A stretch of DNA of 33,885 bases from an uncultured Clostridia bacterium. Its GTDB lineage: Bacteria; Bacillota; Clostridia; Christensenellales; Aristaeellaceae. Made by a program: the position numbers and the translations under genes. Of this stretch, positions 15,282 to 22,915 are shown one piece after another. Location of the stretch: the NCBI GenBank assembly GCA_934631985.1, contig CAKTYE010000023.1, forward strand, positions 1 through 33,885, given 5' to 3'. Each line of letters starts with the position of its first letter. Within the stretch, counting starts at the first letter, position 1. The notes under the pieces are model-generated. The model saw only the letters and a list, made by a program, of their open reading frames with translations, was not told where the DNA came from and ran no database searches.

Positions 15282-17213
15282 ATGGCCGAGATGGAAAACG
15301 CCGGGACGCTCAATCTCTCCGAGCAGGAGCAGATTCGCCGTCAAAAGCTGGCTGGCCTGGTGGAAGCTGGGCAGAATCCCTATGAGATCACCCGTTTTGA
15401 TGTGACCCATCATTCAACGGACATCGTGAACGATTTTGACGCCCTGGAGGGTCAGACGGTTTCCATCGCGGGCCGCATGACCAGCCGCCGCATCATGGGC
15501 AAGGCTTCCTTTGCCCATTTGCTGGACGGCGCGGGCGATGTGCAGATTTATGTAAAGAAGGACGATGTGGGCGAAGAAGCCTACGCGGCCTTCAAGCAGG
15601 ACGACCTGGGCGACATTCTGGGCGTGAAGGGTACGGTCTTTAAGACCAAGACTGGCGAGGTCTCTGTCCATGCCCAGAGTGTGACGTTGCTGTGCAAGTC
15701 CCTGAAGGTGCTGCCGGAGAAGTATCACGGCCTGGTGGACACCGACCTGCGCTATCGCCAGCGGTATGTGGACATGATCGTGAACCCTGAAGTGCGGGAC
15801 ACCTTCCGCAAGCGCAGCCGCATCATTGCTGCGGTGCGCGAGTTTCTGGATGGCCGCGGCTATCTGGAGGTGGACACCCCCGTGCTGCAAACGGTGGAGA
15901 TCGGCGCTTCCGCCCGTCCCTTCCGCACCCACCACAACGCGCTGGATCTGGACATGTTCCTGCGCATTGAGACCGAGCTGTACCTGAAGCGGCTGATCGT
16001 CGGCGGCTTTGAGCGCGTGTATGAGGTGGGCCGCATTTTCCGCAACGAGGGCATGGACGCGACCCACAACCCCGAGTTCACCTCGGTGGAGACGTATCAG
16101 GCCTTTGCGGATTACAAGGAAATCATGGAAATGGTGGAGCAGCTCTTTGAGTTTGTGGCGCTGAAGGCGCTGGGCACCACCGATGTGACTTATCAGGGCC
16201 AGGTGATTCACCTGAAGGCCCCGTGGAAGCGCATCACCATGGCGGACGCGGTGAAGGAAGCCTGCGGCGTGGACTGGACCCAGTGGCAGAGCGATGAGGA
16301 AGCCCGCGAGGCCCTGGACAAGATGAACGTGCATGTGGAAAAGACCGCCAAGCGCGGCGACTGCCTGGCGGCGCTGTTCGATGAATATGTGGAAGCGACG
16401 CTTCAGCAGCCCACCTTCATCATGGACTATCCCGTGGAGATCTCGCCCCTTGCCAAGCGCAAGCCCGAGGATCCCACGCTGACCGAGCGCTTTGAGTTCT
16501 TCATGACGGGCCACGAGATGGGCAACGCTTTCTCCGAGCTGAACGACCCCATTGACCAGCGGGCGCGCTTTGAGGCGCAGGCGGCGCAGCGCCGTGCCGA
16601 GGGCTTCAACGCCGAGGTGGACGAGGACTTTGTAAACGCGCTGGAATACGGTCTGCCCCCCACGGGCGGCCTGGGCTTTGGCCTGGACCGCATGGTGATG
16701 CTGCTTACGGACAGCCCCACCATCCGCGATGTGCTGCTGTTCCCGACGATGAAACCCCTGGGCAAGAAGGCTGACAAGCCCGCTGCCGCTGCGGAGCAGC
16801 TTGCCGAGGCGGCTCCCGTCAAGGAGCCGGAGGTCATCGACTTTTCCAAGGTGGAGATCGAGCCGCTGTTCCAGGACTATGTGGACTTTGACACCTTCTC
16901 CAAGTCGGATTTCCGCGCGGTGAAGGTCAAGGCCTGCGAAGCGGTGAAGAAGTCCAAGAAGCTGCTGAAGTTCACCCTGGACGACGGTACCGGCACGGAC
17001 CGCGTGATCCTCAGCGGCATCCATGCGTATTATGAGCCGGAGGAGCTGGTGGGCAAGACGCTCATCGCCATTACTAACCTGCCGCCGCGGCCCATGATGG
17101 GCATTGAATCCTGCGGCATGCTGCTCAGCGCCATTCACAGCGAGGAGGGCGAGGAAAAGCTCCACCTGCTGATGGTGGACGACCACATTCCCGCCGGCGC
17201 GAAGCTGTACTGA
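15282..17213 (+). CDS. lysS: Lysyl-tRNA synthetase (class II) with C-terminal tRNA-binding domain
   Basis: 643 residues, well above the roughly 490-500 of an ordinary bacterial class II LysRS. The first about 500 residues are a complete enzyme: an OB-fold anticodon-binding domain (about 50-165, with VSIAGRMTSRRIMGKASF), motif 2 (FRNEGMDATHNPEFTSVE) and motif 3 (GLGFGLDRMVMLLTDSPTIRD). An Ala/Glu-rich linker (about 505-520) leads to a tRNA_bind domain (about 533-643; DFRAVKVKACEAVKKSKKLL), like the C-terminus of bacterial MetRS and free Trbp111. That domain generally raises tRNA affinity and can dimerise. ATG at 15282 follows AAAGGAAC. It forms an operon with greA and ends at a strong terminator. 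No frameshift is seen at the junction, so the fusion looks real. Confidence 0.97.
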   Translation: MAEMENAGTLNLSEQEQIRRQKLAGLVEAGQNPYEITRFDVTHHSTDIVNDFDALEGQTVSIAGRMTSRRIMGKASFAHLLDGAGDVQIYVKKDDVGEEAYAAFKQDDLGDILGVKGTVFKTKTGEVSVHAQSVTLLCKSLKVLPEKYHGLVDTDLRYRQRYVDMIVNPEVRDTFRKRSRIIAAVREFLDGRGYLEVDTPVLQTVEIGASARPFRTHHNALDLDMFLRIETELYLKRLIVGGFERVYEVGRIFRNEGMDATHNPEFTSVETYQAFADYKEIMEMVEQLFEFVALKALGTTDVTYQGQVIHLKAPWKRITMADAVKEACGVDWTQWQSDEEAREALDKMNVHVEKTAKRGDCLAALFDEYVEATLQQPTFIMDYPVEISPLAKRKPEDPTLTERFEFFMTGHEMGNAFSELNDPIDQRARFEAQAAQRRAEGFNAEVDEDFVNALEYGLPPTGGLGFGLDRMVMLLTDSPTIRDVLLFPTMKPLGKKADKPAAAAEQLAEAAPVKEPEVIDFSKVEIEPLFQDYVDFDTFSKSDFRAVKVKACEAVKKSKKLLKFTLDDGTGTDRVILSGIHAYYEPEELVGKTLIAITNLPPRPMMGIESCGMLLSAIHSEEGEEKLHLLMVDDHIPAGAKLY

Positions 17214-17220
17214 TTTTCAT

Positions 17221-17283
17221 AGGGTTGCATGCGTCCACCCTTCCCACCATGTGTGGGAGGGGCGGTGCAGCCCTTTTTTTCGT
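17221..17283 (+). terminator. Terminator of greA-lysS
   Basis: Outer stem AGGGTTGCA (17221-17229) / TGCAGCCCT (17266-17274) with a G-U pair; inner stem CCCTTCCCAC (17238-17247) / GTGGGAGGGG (17253-17262). Followed by a run of T. Confidence 0.85.
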
Positions 17284-17333
17284 ATAGGCAGCCCGTAGCC
17301 ATGCTACCGATTCTCCGAAAGGAAACCATACCG

Positions 17334-17972
17334 ATGAAAACACCGATCACCAAGGCCAGGCTGAAGCACCACCTGACCTATAACCTGTGGAAATACGCGC
17401 TGGTGCTGATCTTCTCCCTGCTGGGGTGGAACCTGATCTACACCACCACCGCCTACCGTCCCCCGGAAAACAAGAAGGTGGACGTTTACATCAGCGCCTC
17501 CAGCGGCGACCAGGACGCGATGGACGCTTATTTGGAAAATATCCGTCAGGCGGAAATGCCCGACATGGAGCAGATGCAGTGCGTCATGATGAACACCGCC
17601 GCCGCCGGGGACTATTACGGCACCATGCAGCTGGCGACCTACATCATGGCAGGCGAGGGCGACATTTACCTGCTGGCGAAGGATACCTTCATTTCCTACG
17701 CGGGGCAGGGCGCGATGCTGCCGCTGGAGGAATATGTGGAAAACGGTCAGCTGGACACCCGCGGCCTGGACGTGGAGAAGGGCTGGCGTGTGGAGAGCGA
17801 GACTGGGGAGCGGCATTTGTTCGGCATCCCGGCAGAAAACCTGACGGGCTTGAGCCAGTATGGCATGACGAACTTGAAGGACACCTATCTGTGCATTATT
17901 GCCGCCAACGGCAACACGGAGAACGCCGTGGAGCTGCTGGATATTCTGATTCGGGATCATGTGGCGCAGTAA
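17334..17972 (+). CDS. Membrane-anchored protein of unknown function
   Basis: 212 residues. A basic N-terminus (residues 1-20) precedes one membrane helix at about 20-37 (WKYALVLIFSLLGWNLIY), and the remainder should be extracellular. The exported part starts ENKKVDVYISASSG and contains AGEGDIYLLAKDTFISYAGQGAMLPLEEYV, a pattern that recalls the N-terminal lobe of extracellular solute-binding proteins (a beta strand, a deeply buried Asp, then an LxxLxxY element). It is too short for a full two-lobe binding protein and has no lipobox. I do not recognise the family. AAGGA lies about 11 bases before the ATG. It follows the lysS terminator, no promoter was identified, and a strong hairpin ends it. 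Confidence 0.75.
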   Translation: MKTPITKARLKHHLTYNLWKYALVLIFSLLGWNLIYTTTAYRPPENKKVDVYISASSGDQDAMDAYLENIRQAEMPDMEQMQCVMMNTAAAGDYYGTMQLATYIMAGEGDIYLLAKDTFISYAGQGAMLPLEEYVENGQLDTRGLDVEKGWRVESETGERHLFGIPAENLTGLSQYGMTNLKDTYLCIIAANGNTENAVELLDILIRDHVAQ

Positions 17973-18043
17973 GGCGCATAGAAAAATGAATTATTTTTGG
18001 TTTGACTGATAGAGAATAGTTGTGGAATTTGATAGGGTTAGGC

Positions 18044-18082
18044 GGTCTGACTTCGAATAAAATTCGAAGTCAGACCATTTTT
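18044..18082. terminator. 15-bp perfect hairpin with U-run
   Basis: GGTCTGACTTCGAAT (18044-18058) and ATTCGAAGTCAGACC (18062-18076), 3-base loop AAA, then ATTTTT. Works as an intrinsic terminator for the preceding gene. It lies 15 bp outside the insertion-sequence end. Confidence 0.75.
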
Positions 18083-18090
18083 CGAAGCTA

Positions 18091-18105
18091 GAGTGTGTTC
18101 ACACT
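18091..18105. repeat. Probable terminal end of the IS5-family element
   Basis: GAGTGTGTTCACACT lies exactly where the transposase frame stops (its TGA is read from 18101-18099), as in IS5-family elements whose ORF runs into the terminal repeat. CTAG directly abuts it (18088-18091), compatible with an IS5-type YTAR target. The matching opposite end was not found at the other side of the element. Confidence 0.45.
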
Positions 18106-18596
18106 AAAGAATCAAAAATCATGGCGAACAGGATAAAGCCAGCAAAGACAATACCGAGTTTGTCATAGCGAGTAAAAACCCTCCGGAAGCGTTTGATTCT
18201 TCGAAAGAAACGCTCGACCTCGTTTCTGCGTTTGTAGAGTATCCTGTCATACTCCCATGGATCGATGCGATTCTTCTTCGGCGGAACGACCGGATTGTAA
18301 CCCAGCTTCTTGGCTATAGCGCGCATTTTGTCTCCCTCATACGCGCGATCCATGAGAAGCGACTGTCCAATACGGCAGGTCGGAGTAAAAAACAGCAGCT
18401 TCATTCCTTTCGGCGAGTCGTGTTTTGTTCCTCCGGAGAGCGAAAAGCTGATAGCCGATCGGTCAGATGCGGTAACCATATGAATCTTCGTGGTGAGTCC
18501 CCCGCGTGATCTTCCGATCGCCTGCTGTCCTCTTTTTTTAAAGCTCCGCTTTGGGAACAAGGCCTGATAAATTTGCACAAGCATTTGAAGAAGCAT
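18099..18596 (-). pseudogene. Truncated IS5-family transposase (C-terminal part)
   Basis: The readable part contains GQQAIGRSRGGLTTKIHMV, typical of the second half of IS427/IS1031-type IS5 transposases, then DRAYEGDKMR (second catalytic Asp region) and YKRRNEVERFFRRIKRFRRV (the Glu of the DDE triad with the R/K signature). The N-terminal half, including the first catalytic Asp (normally in a DSTxVRAH-like segment), is missing. The codons before FKKRGQ (upstream of about 18541) read through DNA that encodes an unrelated gene tail on the other strand, so the first 18-20 residues of the open frame are accidental. It therefore cannot be active. Base composition is lower in GC than flanking genes. 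Confidence 0.85.
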
Positions 18597-18703
18597 ATAG
18601 CAAGGCGGAAAACCGCATGATTCGGGAATTTACCATCAAATATTGCAAAGAAGATGGTTCAATAGATTGGGACACGCTTATTATGTTTAATAGCGGGAAT
18701 TGA
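18542..18703 (+). pseudogene. 3' remnant of an unidentified gene
   Basis: From about 18542 the plus strand reads an open frame without start codon that ends at TGA 18701-18703. Its product includes KFAQAFEEAYSKAENRMI and ends in DWDTLIMFNSGN. The stretch has an amphipathic, charged character and natural codon usage, so it looks like the true C-terminus of a protein whose front was lost when the insertion sequence and a deletion arrived. I do not recognise the family. It is AT-rich relative to the window and may be foreign. From 18704 to 18790 is AT-rich DNA without a recognisable gene. Confidence 0.5.
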
Positions 18704-18790
18704 AAATTTAATGATATATAGATAAATAATCTTTATATTTATAGATCTATAATCGGGGAAATATGATGATAGAACAGAACTCATTCACAG

Positions 18791-19855
18791 CTATTGCTGC
18801 ACTTCCTCAATCATTTCCAGCACACGCCGGGTGCCGTCCGCCGGGGGAGCATCGTGCAGCGCCTTTTCCAGTGCGGCACGGTCTGCCCACAGGGCCGTCA
18901 GCGCCTGCACCAGCGTGTCCTTCGTCAGGTGCTCCTGCAAAAGCACCCGGCACAGGCCGCGCTTTTCCAGGCTTTGCGCGTTGAGGATCTGGTCGCCGCG
19001 GCTGGCTCCCTTGGGATAGGGGACCAGCAGCATGGGCCGCCCCAGCGCCTGAAACTCACACAGGGCGTTGCTGCCTGCGCGGCTCAGCACCAGGTCAGCC
19101 ACTGCCAGCATGTCAGGCAGATCTTTGTCCACAAATTCCAGCTGCCGATAGCCTGCCTTGCCCTCCAGGGATGCGTCCAGATTGCCCTTGCCGCAGATGT
19201 GACACACGTCAAAGCGGGGCAGCAGCTCAGGCAGCGCCTCCCGCAGCACCTTGTTGACGGACTGTGCGCCCAGAGAGCCGCCCATCATCAGCAGCACGGG
19301 CTTTTCTCCGGTGAAGCCTAGCAGCGCCAGCCCCTTGGCGCGGCTGCCCTGAAACAGCTCGGGCCGCAGGGGCGTGCCGGTCATTTCAGCCTTGGCCCCA
19401 AGGGCCTGCGCACACTCCGGGAAGGTGGTGGCGAAGCGCCGCGCAAAGGGCTTGCACAGCTTGTTGGCAAGGCCGGGGGTCAGGTCGCTTTCGTGGCACA
19501 CCACGGGAATGCGGTGCAGCCACGCGCCCACCACCACGGGGACGGACACGAAGCCGCCCTTGCTGAACACCACGTCAGGCTTCAGCTTGCCCATCAGGTG
19601 GGCGGATTGAAACGCGCCCGCAATGACCCGAAGGGGGTCGGTGAAATTCTGCCAGGAGAAATAGCGGCGGAGCTTGCCGCTCTTGACCGCGTAATAGTGA
19701 ATCCCCGGCACCTTGGCAATCATCTCATGCTCGATGCCCTTTTCCGTGCCGATGTAGGAAATATCATAACCCGCTGCCTTCAGGTGGGGGATCAACGCCA
19801 GGTTGGGCGAAACATGCCCCGCTGTGCCGCCGCCGGTCAGTACGATCTTCTTCAT
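18791..19855 (-). CDS. murG: UDP-GlcNAc:lipid I N-acetylglucosaminyltransferase MurG
   Basis: 354 residues, normal MurG length. MurG adds GlcNAc to undecaprenyl-PP-MurNAc-pentapeptide (lipid I to lipid II) on the inner face of the membrane. Signatures: GGGTAGH (8-14), VFSKGGFVSVPVVVGAWL with HESDLTPGLANKL (acceptor and N-lobe), MMGGSLGAQSVN (diphosphate loop) and the UDP-GlcNAc site SRAGSNALCEFQALGRPMLLVPYP. ATG at 19855 has GAGGAG 10 bases upstream; a GTG nine bases earlier would sit directly on the ribosome binding site. It is a single gene here, away from the usual division and cell-wall cluster, with its own extended -10 promoter. Its 3' end faces the IS remnant, with no clear terminator. 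Confidence 0.95.
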   Translation of the reverse strand: MKKIVLTGGGTAGHVSPNLALIPHLKAAGYDISYIGTEKGIEHEMIAKVPGIHYYAVKSGKLRRYFSWQNFTDPLRVIAGAFQSAHLMGKLKPDVVFSKGGFVSVPVVVGAWLHRIPVVCHESDLTPGLANKLCKPFARRFATTFPECAQALGAKAEMTGTPLRPELFQGSRAKGLALLGFTGEKPVLLMMGGSLGAQSVNKVLREALPELLPRFDVCHICGKGNLDASLEGKAGYRQLEFVDKDLPDMLAVADLVLSRAGSNALCEFQALGRPMLLVPYPKGASRGDQILNAQSLEKRGLCRVLLQEHLTKDTLVQALTALWADRAALEKALHDAPPADGTRRVLEMIEEVQQ

Positions 19856-19878
19856 GCGCTTCACGCTCCTCGCCTTTC

Positions 19879-19907
19879 AGTATAGCATATCCGGGCGGGG
19901 ATGAAAA
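19879..19907 (-). promoter_or_regulatory. Extended -10 promoter for murG
   Basis: Minus strand TTTTCA (complement of 19902-19907), 17-base spacer, TGC-TATACT (-10 complement of 19879-19884). Contains ATATGCTATACTGAA, identical over 15 bases to the ppk2 promoter. Confidence 0.7.
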
Positions 19908-19956
19908 GAACCCCGCGAAGGGGGAAAACGCCGATTGTTTTTCCTCTGTTTTTCGC

Positions 19957-19986
19957 TTGACTTCCTGTCGCATTCCGGCCTATAAT
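19957..19986 (+). promoter_or_regulatory. Promoter of the leuB T-box leader
   Basis: TTGACT (19957-19962), 18-base spacer, TATAAT (19981-19986). The transcript begins with a 9-bp hairpin CCTGTCAAA (19991-19999) / TTTGACAGG (20008-20016) ahead of the T-box. Confidence 0.8.
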
Positions 19987-20012
19987 ATCGCCTGTCAAAA
20001 CAAACGCTTTGA

Positions 20013-20284
20013 CAGGGAAGAGTAAGCAGGGATGTTCACCTTCAGAGAGCCGCGGTTGCTGGGAGCGCGGCGGGAACGAACTGACTGAACTGGCCCTCGA
20101 GCGGTTCCGCTGAACACAGGGTAGGCGGAAACGGGTTTCTCCCGTTACAGAGATAGGGTATACATCCCCTGGGATCGTACCTGAAGGAGCGCCGCGTCGC
20201 TTATGCAGATAAGCACGGCGAAAGAAGAGTGGTACCGCGAGATCATCGCCTCTTCGTGTGAACAGCACGAGGAGGCGTTTTTTA
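20013..20284 (+). ncRNA. T-box riboswitch, tRNA-Leu (CUG specifier), controlling leuB
   Basis: All landmarks of a T-box leader are visible in order. AGTA (about 20021-20024) and GAA (20087-20089) form the specifier-loop S-turn, linked by paired CAG/CTG and GTTC/GAAC strands. AGAGAG follows on the 5' arm of stem I. The triplet after GAA is CTG (20090-20092), a leucine codon, followed by GCCCTCGAG as in other T-boxes. The T-box sequence AGAGTGGTACCGCG is at 20226-20239. The terminator is CGCCTCTTCGTG (20247-20258) with CACGAGGAGGCG (20266-20277), one G-U pair, then TTTTTT. Uncharged tRNA-Leu should stabilise the antiterminator and allow leuB transcription. Confidence 0.95.
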
Positions 20285-20369
20285 TTCCCGGTGCAGCTCC
20301 CCCAGTCCCGGCCAGACTGGCGGCGGTTCTTCAAATGGAAATCCCCAAAGAAGCAAGGAGGATTCTGTC

Positions 20370-21449
20370 ATGGAGAAAAACATTGCCCTGATCCCCGGCG
20401 ACGGCATCGGCCCGGAAATCGTCCGCGAAGCCGTCCGCGCACTGGATCAGGTCGCTGCCCGCTTTGGTCACACCTTTCACTACAGCGAGGTTTGGATGGG
20501 CGGCTGCGCCATTGACCGCTTTGGCAGCAGCCTGCCCGAGGACATGCTGAACGCCGCCAAGGCCGCAGATGCTGTGCTGCTGGGCGCGGTGGGCGGCCCT
20601 AAATGGGACGGCGTTCCCAAGGAGAACCGCCCGGAGCGCGGCCTGCTGCGTCTGCGTGCGGGGCTGGGCCTGTATGCCAACCTGCGCCCTGCGCGAATTT
20701 TTCCGCAGCTGGCGGCTGCATCGCCGCTTCGGCCTGATATTGTGGTCCAGGGCATCGACTTCGTCATTGTCCGGGAGCTGATCGGCGGGGTGTATTTCGG
20801 GGAGCATCGCACAGAGGAACGGGACGGTCAGCAGGTCGCCACAGATGTAATGAGCTACAGTGAAGCAGAGATCGCCCGCATTGCCCGTTCGGCCTTTGAA
20901 ACGGCCCGCAAGCGCAATGGACGGCTCTGCTCGGTGGATAAGGCCAATGTGCTGGACACCTCCCGGCTGTGGCGCAAAACGGTGGACGCCATTGCTGCGG
21001 AGTACCCGGACGTGACCGTCACCCACATGTATGTGGATAACTGCGCCATGCAGATCGTCAAAAACCCCGCCCAGTTCGACGTCATCGTTACCGAGAACAT
21101 GTTCGGAGATATTCTTTCCGACGAGGCCAGCATGATCACCGGCTCCATCGGCATGATCCCCTCCGCCAGTCTGGGAATGGGCGGCAAGGGCCTGTATGAG
21201 CCGATCCACGGCTCTGCACCTGACATTGCGGGACAGAACAAGGCTAACCCCATCGGCACCATTCTTTCCGCCGCCATGCTGCTGCGCTATTCGCTGGATA
21301 TGCCCCAAGAAGCGGATGCAATCGAGCAGGCGGTGAACGCCGCCCTTTCCGAGGGCTGGCGCTGTGCCGACATTGCCGCGCCCGGGGAGGAAGCCATCGG
21401 CTGTCAGCGCATGGGCGAGATAATAGCTGACCATATTGCCAACGCATGA
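20370..21449 (+). CDS. leuB: 3-isopropylmalate dehydrogenase
   Basis: 359 residues, normal length for LeuB, which oxidises and decarboxylates (2R,3S)-3-isopropylmalate with NAD+ in leucine synthesis. Visible motifs: IPGDGIGPEIV (N-terminus), LLGAVGGPKWD, RPERGLLRLRAGLGLYANLRPAR (substrate-binding Arg residues), DKANVLDTSRLWR, YVDNCAMQIVKNPAQFDVIVTENMFGDILSDE (substrate and metal residues; quoted here in pieces: YVDNCAMQ, TENMFGDILSDE) and HGSAPDIAGQNKANP (NAD+ site). The homologous tartrate and isocitrate dehydrogenases are excluded mainly by the leucine-specific T-box upstream. AAGGAGGA lies about 8 bases before the ATG. leuA, leuC and leuD are not in the window. Confidence 0.95.
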   Translation: MEKNIALIPGDGIGPEIVREAVRALDQVAARFGHTFHYSEVWMGGCAIDRFGSSLPEDMLNAAKAADAVLLGAVGGPKWDGVPKENRPERGLLRLRAGLGLYANLRPARIFPQLAAASPLRPDIVVQGIDFVIVRELIGGVYFGEHRTEERDGQQVATDVMSYSEAEIARIARSAFETARKRNGRLCSVDKANVLDTSRLWRKTVDAIAAEYPDVTVTHMYVDNCAMQIVKNPAQFDVIVTENMFGDILSDEASMITGSIGMIPSASLGMGGKGLYEPIHGSAPDIAGQNKANPIGTILSAAMLLRYSLDMPQEADAIEQAVNAALSEGWRCADIAAPGEEAIGCQRMGEIIADHIANA

Positions 21450-21516
21450 CCTGCTATTTCAAGGCATTGCTTTGGGAACTGATTTGACGGATTTCATGAA
21501 AATGCCGTTATCTGTG

Positions 21517-21565
21517 TTTACTTTACGCTATTTTGCGATAGAATCGCTTATTTTTCAAAAATAAG
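21517..21565 (+). promoter_or_regulatory. Promoter with palindrome at the start site, before the MatC-like gene
   Basis: TTTACT (21517-21522), 16-base spacer, TAGAAT (21539-21544). Directly after it, CTTATTTT (21547-21554) pairs with AAAATAAG (21558-21565), ending just before the AAGGAG site. The dyad would overlap the transcription start, so it may be a repressor site or a hairpin limiting ribosome access. Confidence 0.5.
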
Positions 21566-21579
21566 AAGGAGAGAGAACC

Positions 21580-22836
21580 ATGATCGCTGTTGCATCCCTG
21601 ATCGTCCTGGTCGCCGTTATTGCATTGAGCGTCATTACCAAGAAGAACGCAGGCGTTATCGGCCTGGTTGCAGCGTACATTTTCGCACTGGTGGCCCATG
21701 CCTGCGGCACGGACATCAACGTCAGCAAGATCGTTACCTCCAACTGGCCCACCAGCGTGTTCTTTATCGTGCTGTCCACCACGTTCCTGTTCGGCATCGC
21801 TACGTTGAACGGTACCACCCAGGCATTGTCCAAGAACATTGTCTGTCTGGCCCGGGGCAACGCCAAGGTGCTGCCGATCATCTTCTTTATCTTCGGTGCG
21901 CTGATTTCCGCAGCGGGTGCAGGCGGACTGATCGTGGCGGTCATTATGCCGGTTGCATTATTTGTGGCGGTGGAAAATGGCATCTCGGTGCTGATGATGA
22001 GCCTTGTGACCATGGGCGGCATCATGGTGGGCGGCTTGTCGCCGCTGGCGATCAACGGCATTGTGGCCCAGCAGCTTTCTGTGACGAACGGCATCATTTC
22101 CGAAGATCTTGCGGGCTATCTGCCCCTGTGGGGCGCGTATGCCGCCGCCATGACGGTGTTCTCCTTCGCGGCGTATTTCATCCTCGGCGGTCTCAAGCCC
22201 AAGCAGACCAATGCGGAAAAGCCCCACTTCGTTGCCTTTGATAAAAAGCAGATCATGACGCTGGCGGCGATCCTGGTGGTGCTGGTGGGCGTGATTTTCT
22301 TTGGACAGAACATCGGCCTCATTTCCTTTGCCTGCGCGGGCGTGCTGCTGCTGTTCAACGCGGTGGATCAGAAAAAGGCCATTGCCTCCATTCCGTGGAG
22401 TACCGTCATTCTGATCTGCGGCATGTCGGTGCTGATCTCGGTGGTGAACACCTGCGGCGGCATTGCGTTCCTCTCGGACAAGCTGGAAAACATCATGGGA
22501 GCGCGCAGTGCGCAGCCGATCATGATTGTGCTGGGCGGCCTGATGGGTGCGGTCTCCAGCGGCACGGGCGTGGTCATGCCGACCTTGATTCCACTGGCAG
22601 CGGACCTGAGCGGTACCCTGGGCATTTCCGCCATGACGCTGGTCATTGGCGTGATCGTGGGTACCAACGGTGTGGTCATCAGCCCCCTGTCCACGGTAGG
22701 CGGCATCTGCGTGGCCTGTGCGCCGGAATCCGTGAACAAGGATAAGCTGTACAACCAATTGCTGCTCTCTGCGGTGATGTTCATTGCATTCAGCGTGGTC
22801 GCGTCCTTCCTGGGGGCGTTTGGGGTGTTCGGGTGA
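21580..22836 (+). CDS. MatC-like dicarboxylate carrier (SLC13-type membrane transporter)
   Basis: 418 residues, about eleven or twelve membrane helices. The N-terminal half (VIALSVITKKNAGVIGLVAA, then NWPTSVFFIVLSTTFLFGIA) resembles the MatC N-terminal family of malonate/C4-dicarboxylate carriers. Two Gly/Ser-rich re-entrant regions, SAAGAGGLIVAVIMPVA and SSGTGVVMPTLIPLA, are arranged as an inverted repeat, as expected for the ion-transporter superfamily. The substrate is probably a small di- or tricarboxylate taken up with Na+ or H+. It stands 130 bp after leuB but has its own promoter; a link to 2-isopropylmalate or other leucine intermediates is only positional. ATG at 21580 with AAGGAG 8 bases upstream. 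Confidence 0.82.
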   Translation: MIAVASLIVLVAVIALSVITKKNAGVIGLVAAYIFALVAHACGTDINVSKIVTSNWPTSVFFIVLSTTFLFGIATLNGTTQALSKNIVCLARGNAKVLPIIFFIFGALISAAGAGGLIVAVIMPVALFVAVENGISVLMMSLVTMGGIMVGGLSPLAINGIVAQQLSVTNGIISEDLAGYLPLWGAYAAAMTVFSFAAYFILGGLKPKQTNAEKPHFVAFDKKQIMTLAAILVVLVGVIFFGQNIGLISFACAGVLLLFNAVDQKKAIASIPWSTVILICGMSVLISVVNTCGGIAFLSDKLENIMGARSAQPIMIVLGGLMGAVSSGTGVVMPTLIPLAADLSGTLGISAMTLVIGVIVGTNGVVISPLSTVGGICVACAPESVNKDKLYNQLLLSAVMFIAFSVVASFLGAFGVFG

Positions 22837-22876
22837 TTTGCGATAAGGAAAATGCAGCGGAGGGAGTATAGCCTCA

Positions 22877-22915
22877 GTCAGCCTGGCGGCTGACAGCTCC
22901 CTCTGCGGAGGGAGC
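22877..22915. repeat. Double-hairpin, REP-like intergenic element
   Basis: Two adjacent stems: GTCAGCC-TGGC-GGCTGAC (22877-22894) and GCTCCCTC-TGCG-GAGGGAGC (22896-22915), then CTTTGG. This paired layout with GCTCCCTC/GAGGGAGC looks like a dispersed palindromic repeat that I associate with gut Clostridia genomes. Only one copy is in the window, so the repeat status is unproven. It may also help end the upstream transcript. Confidence 0.45.

Noticed and set aside
15414..17186. 590-codon minus-strand frame opposite lysS
   Set aside because: Composition of an antisense shadow; LysRS and tRNA_bind motifs are on the plus strand.
18099..18596. Intact insertion sequence
   Set aside because: First catalytic Asp region and one terminal repeat are missing.
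20370..22836. Tartrate or malate dehydrogenase with its own C4-dicarboxylate carrier
   Set aside because: The leucine-specific T-box and full LeuB motifs favour 3-isopropylmalate dehydrogenase; the carrier has a separate promoter.
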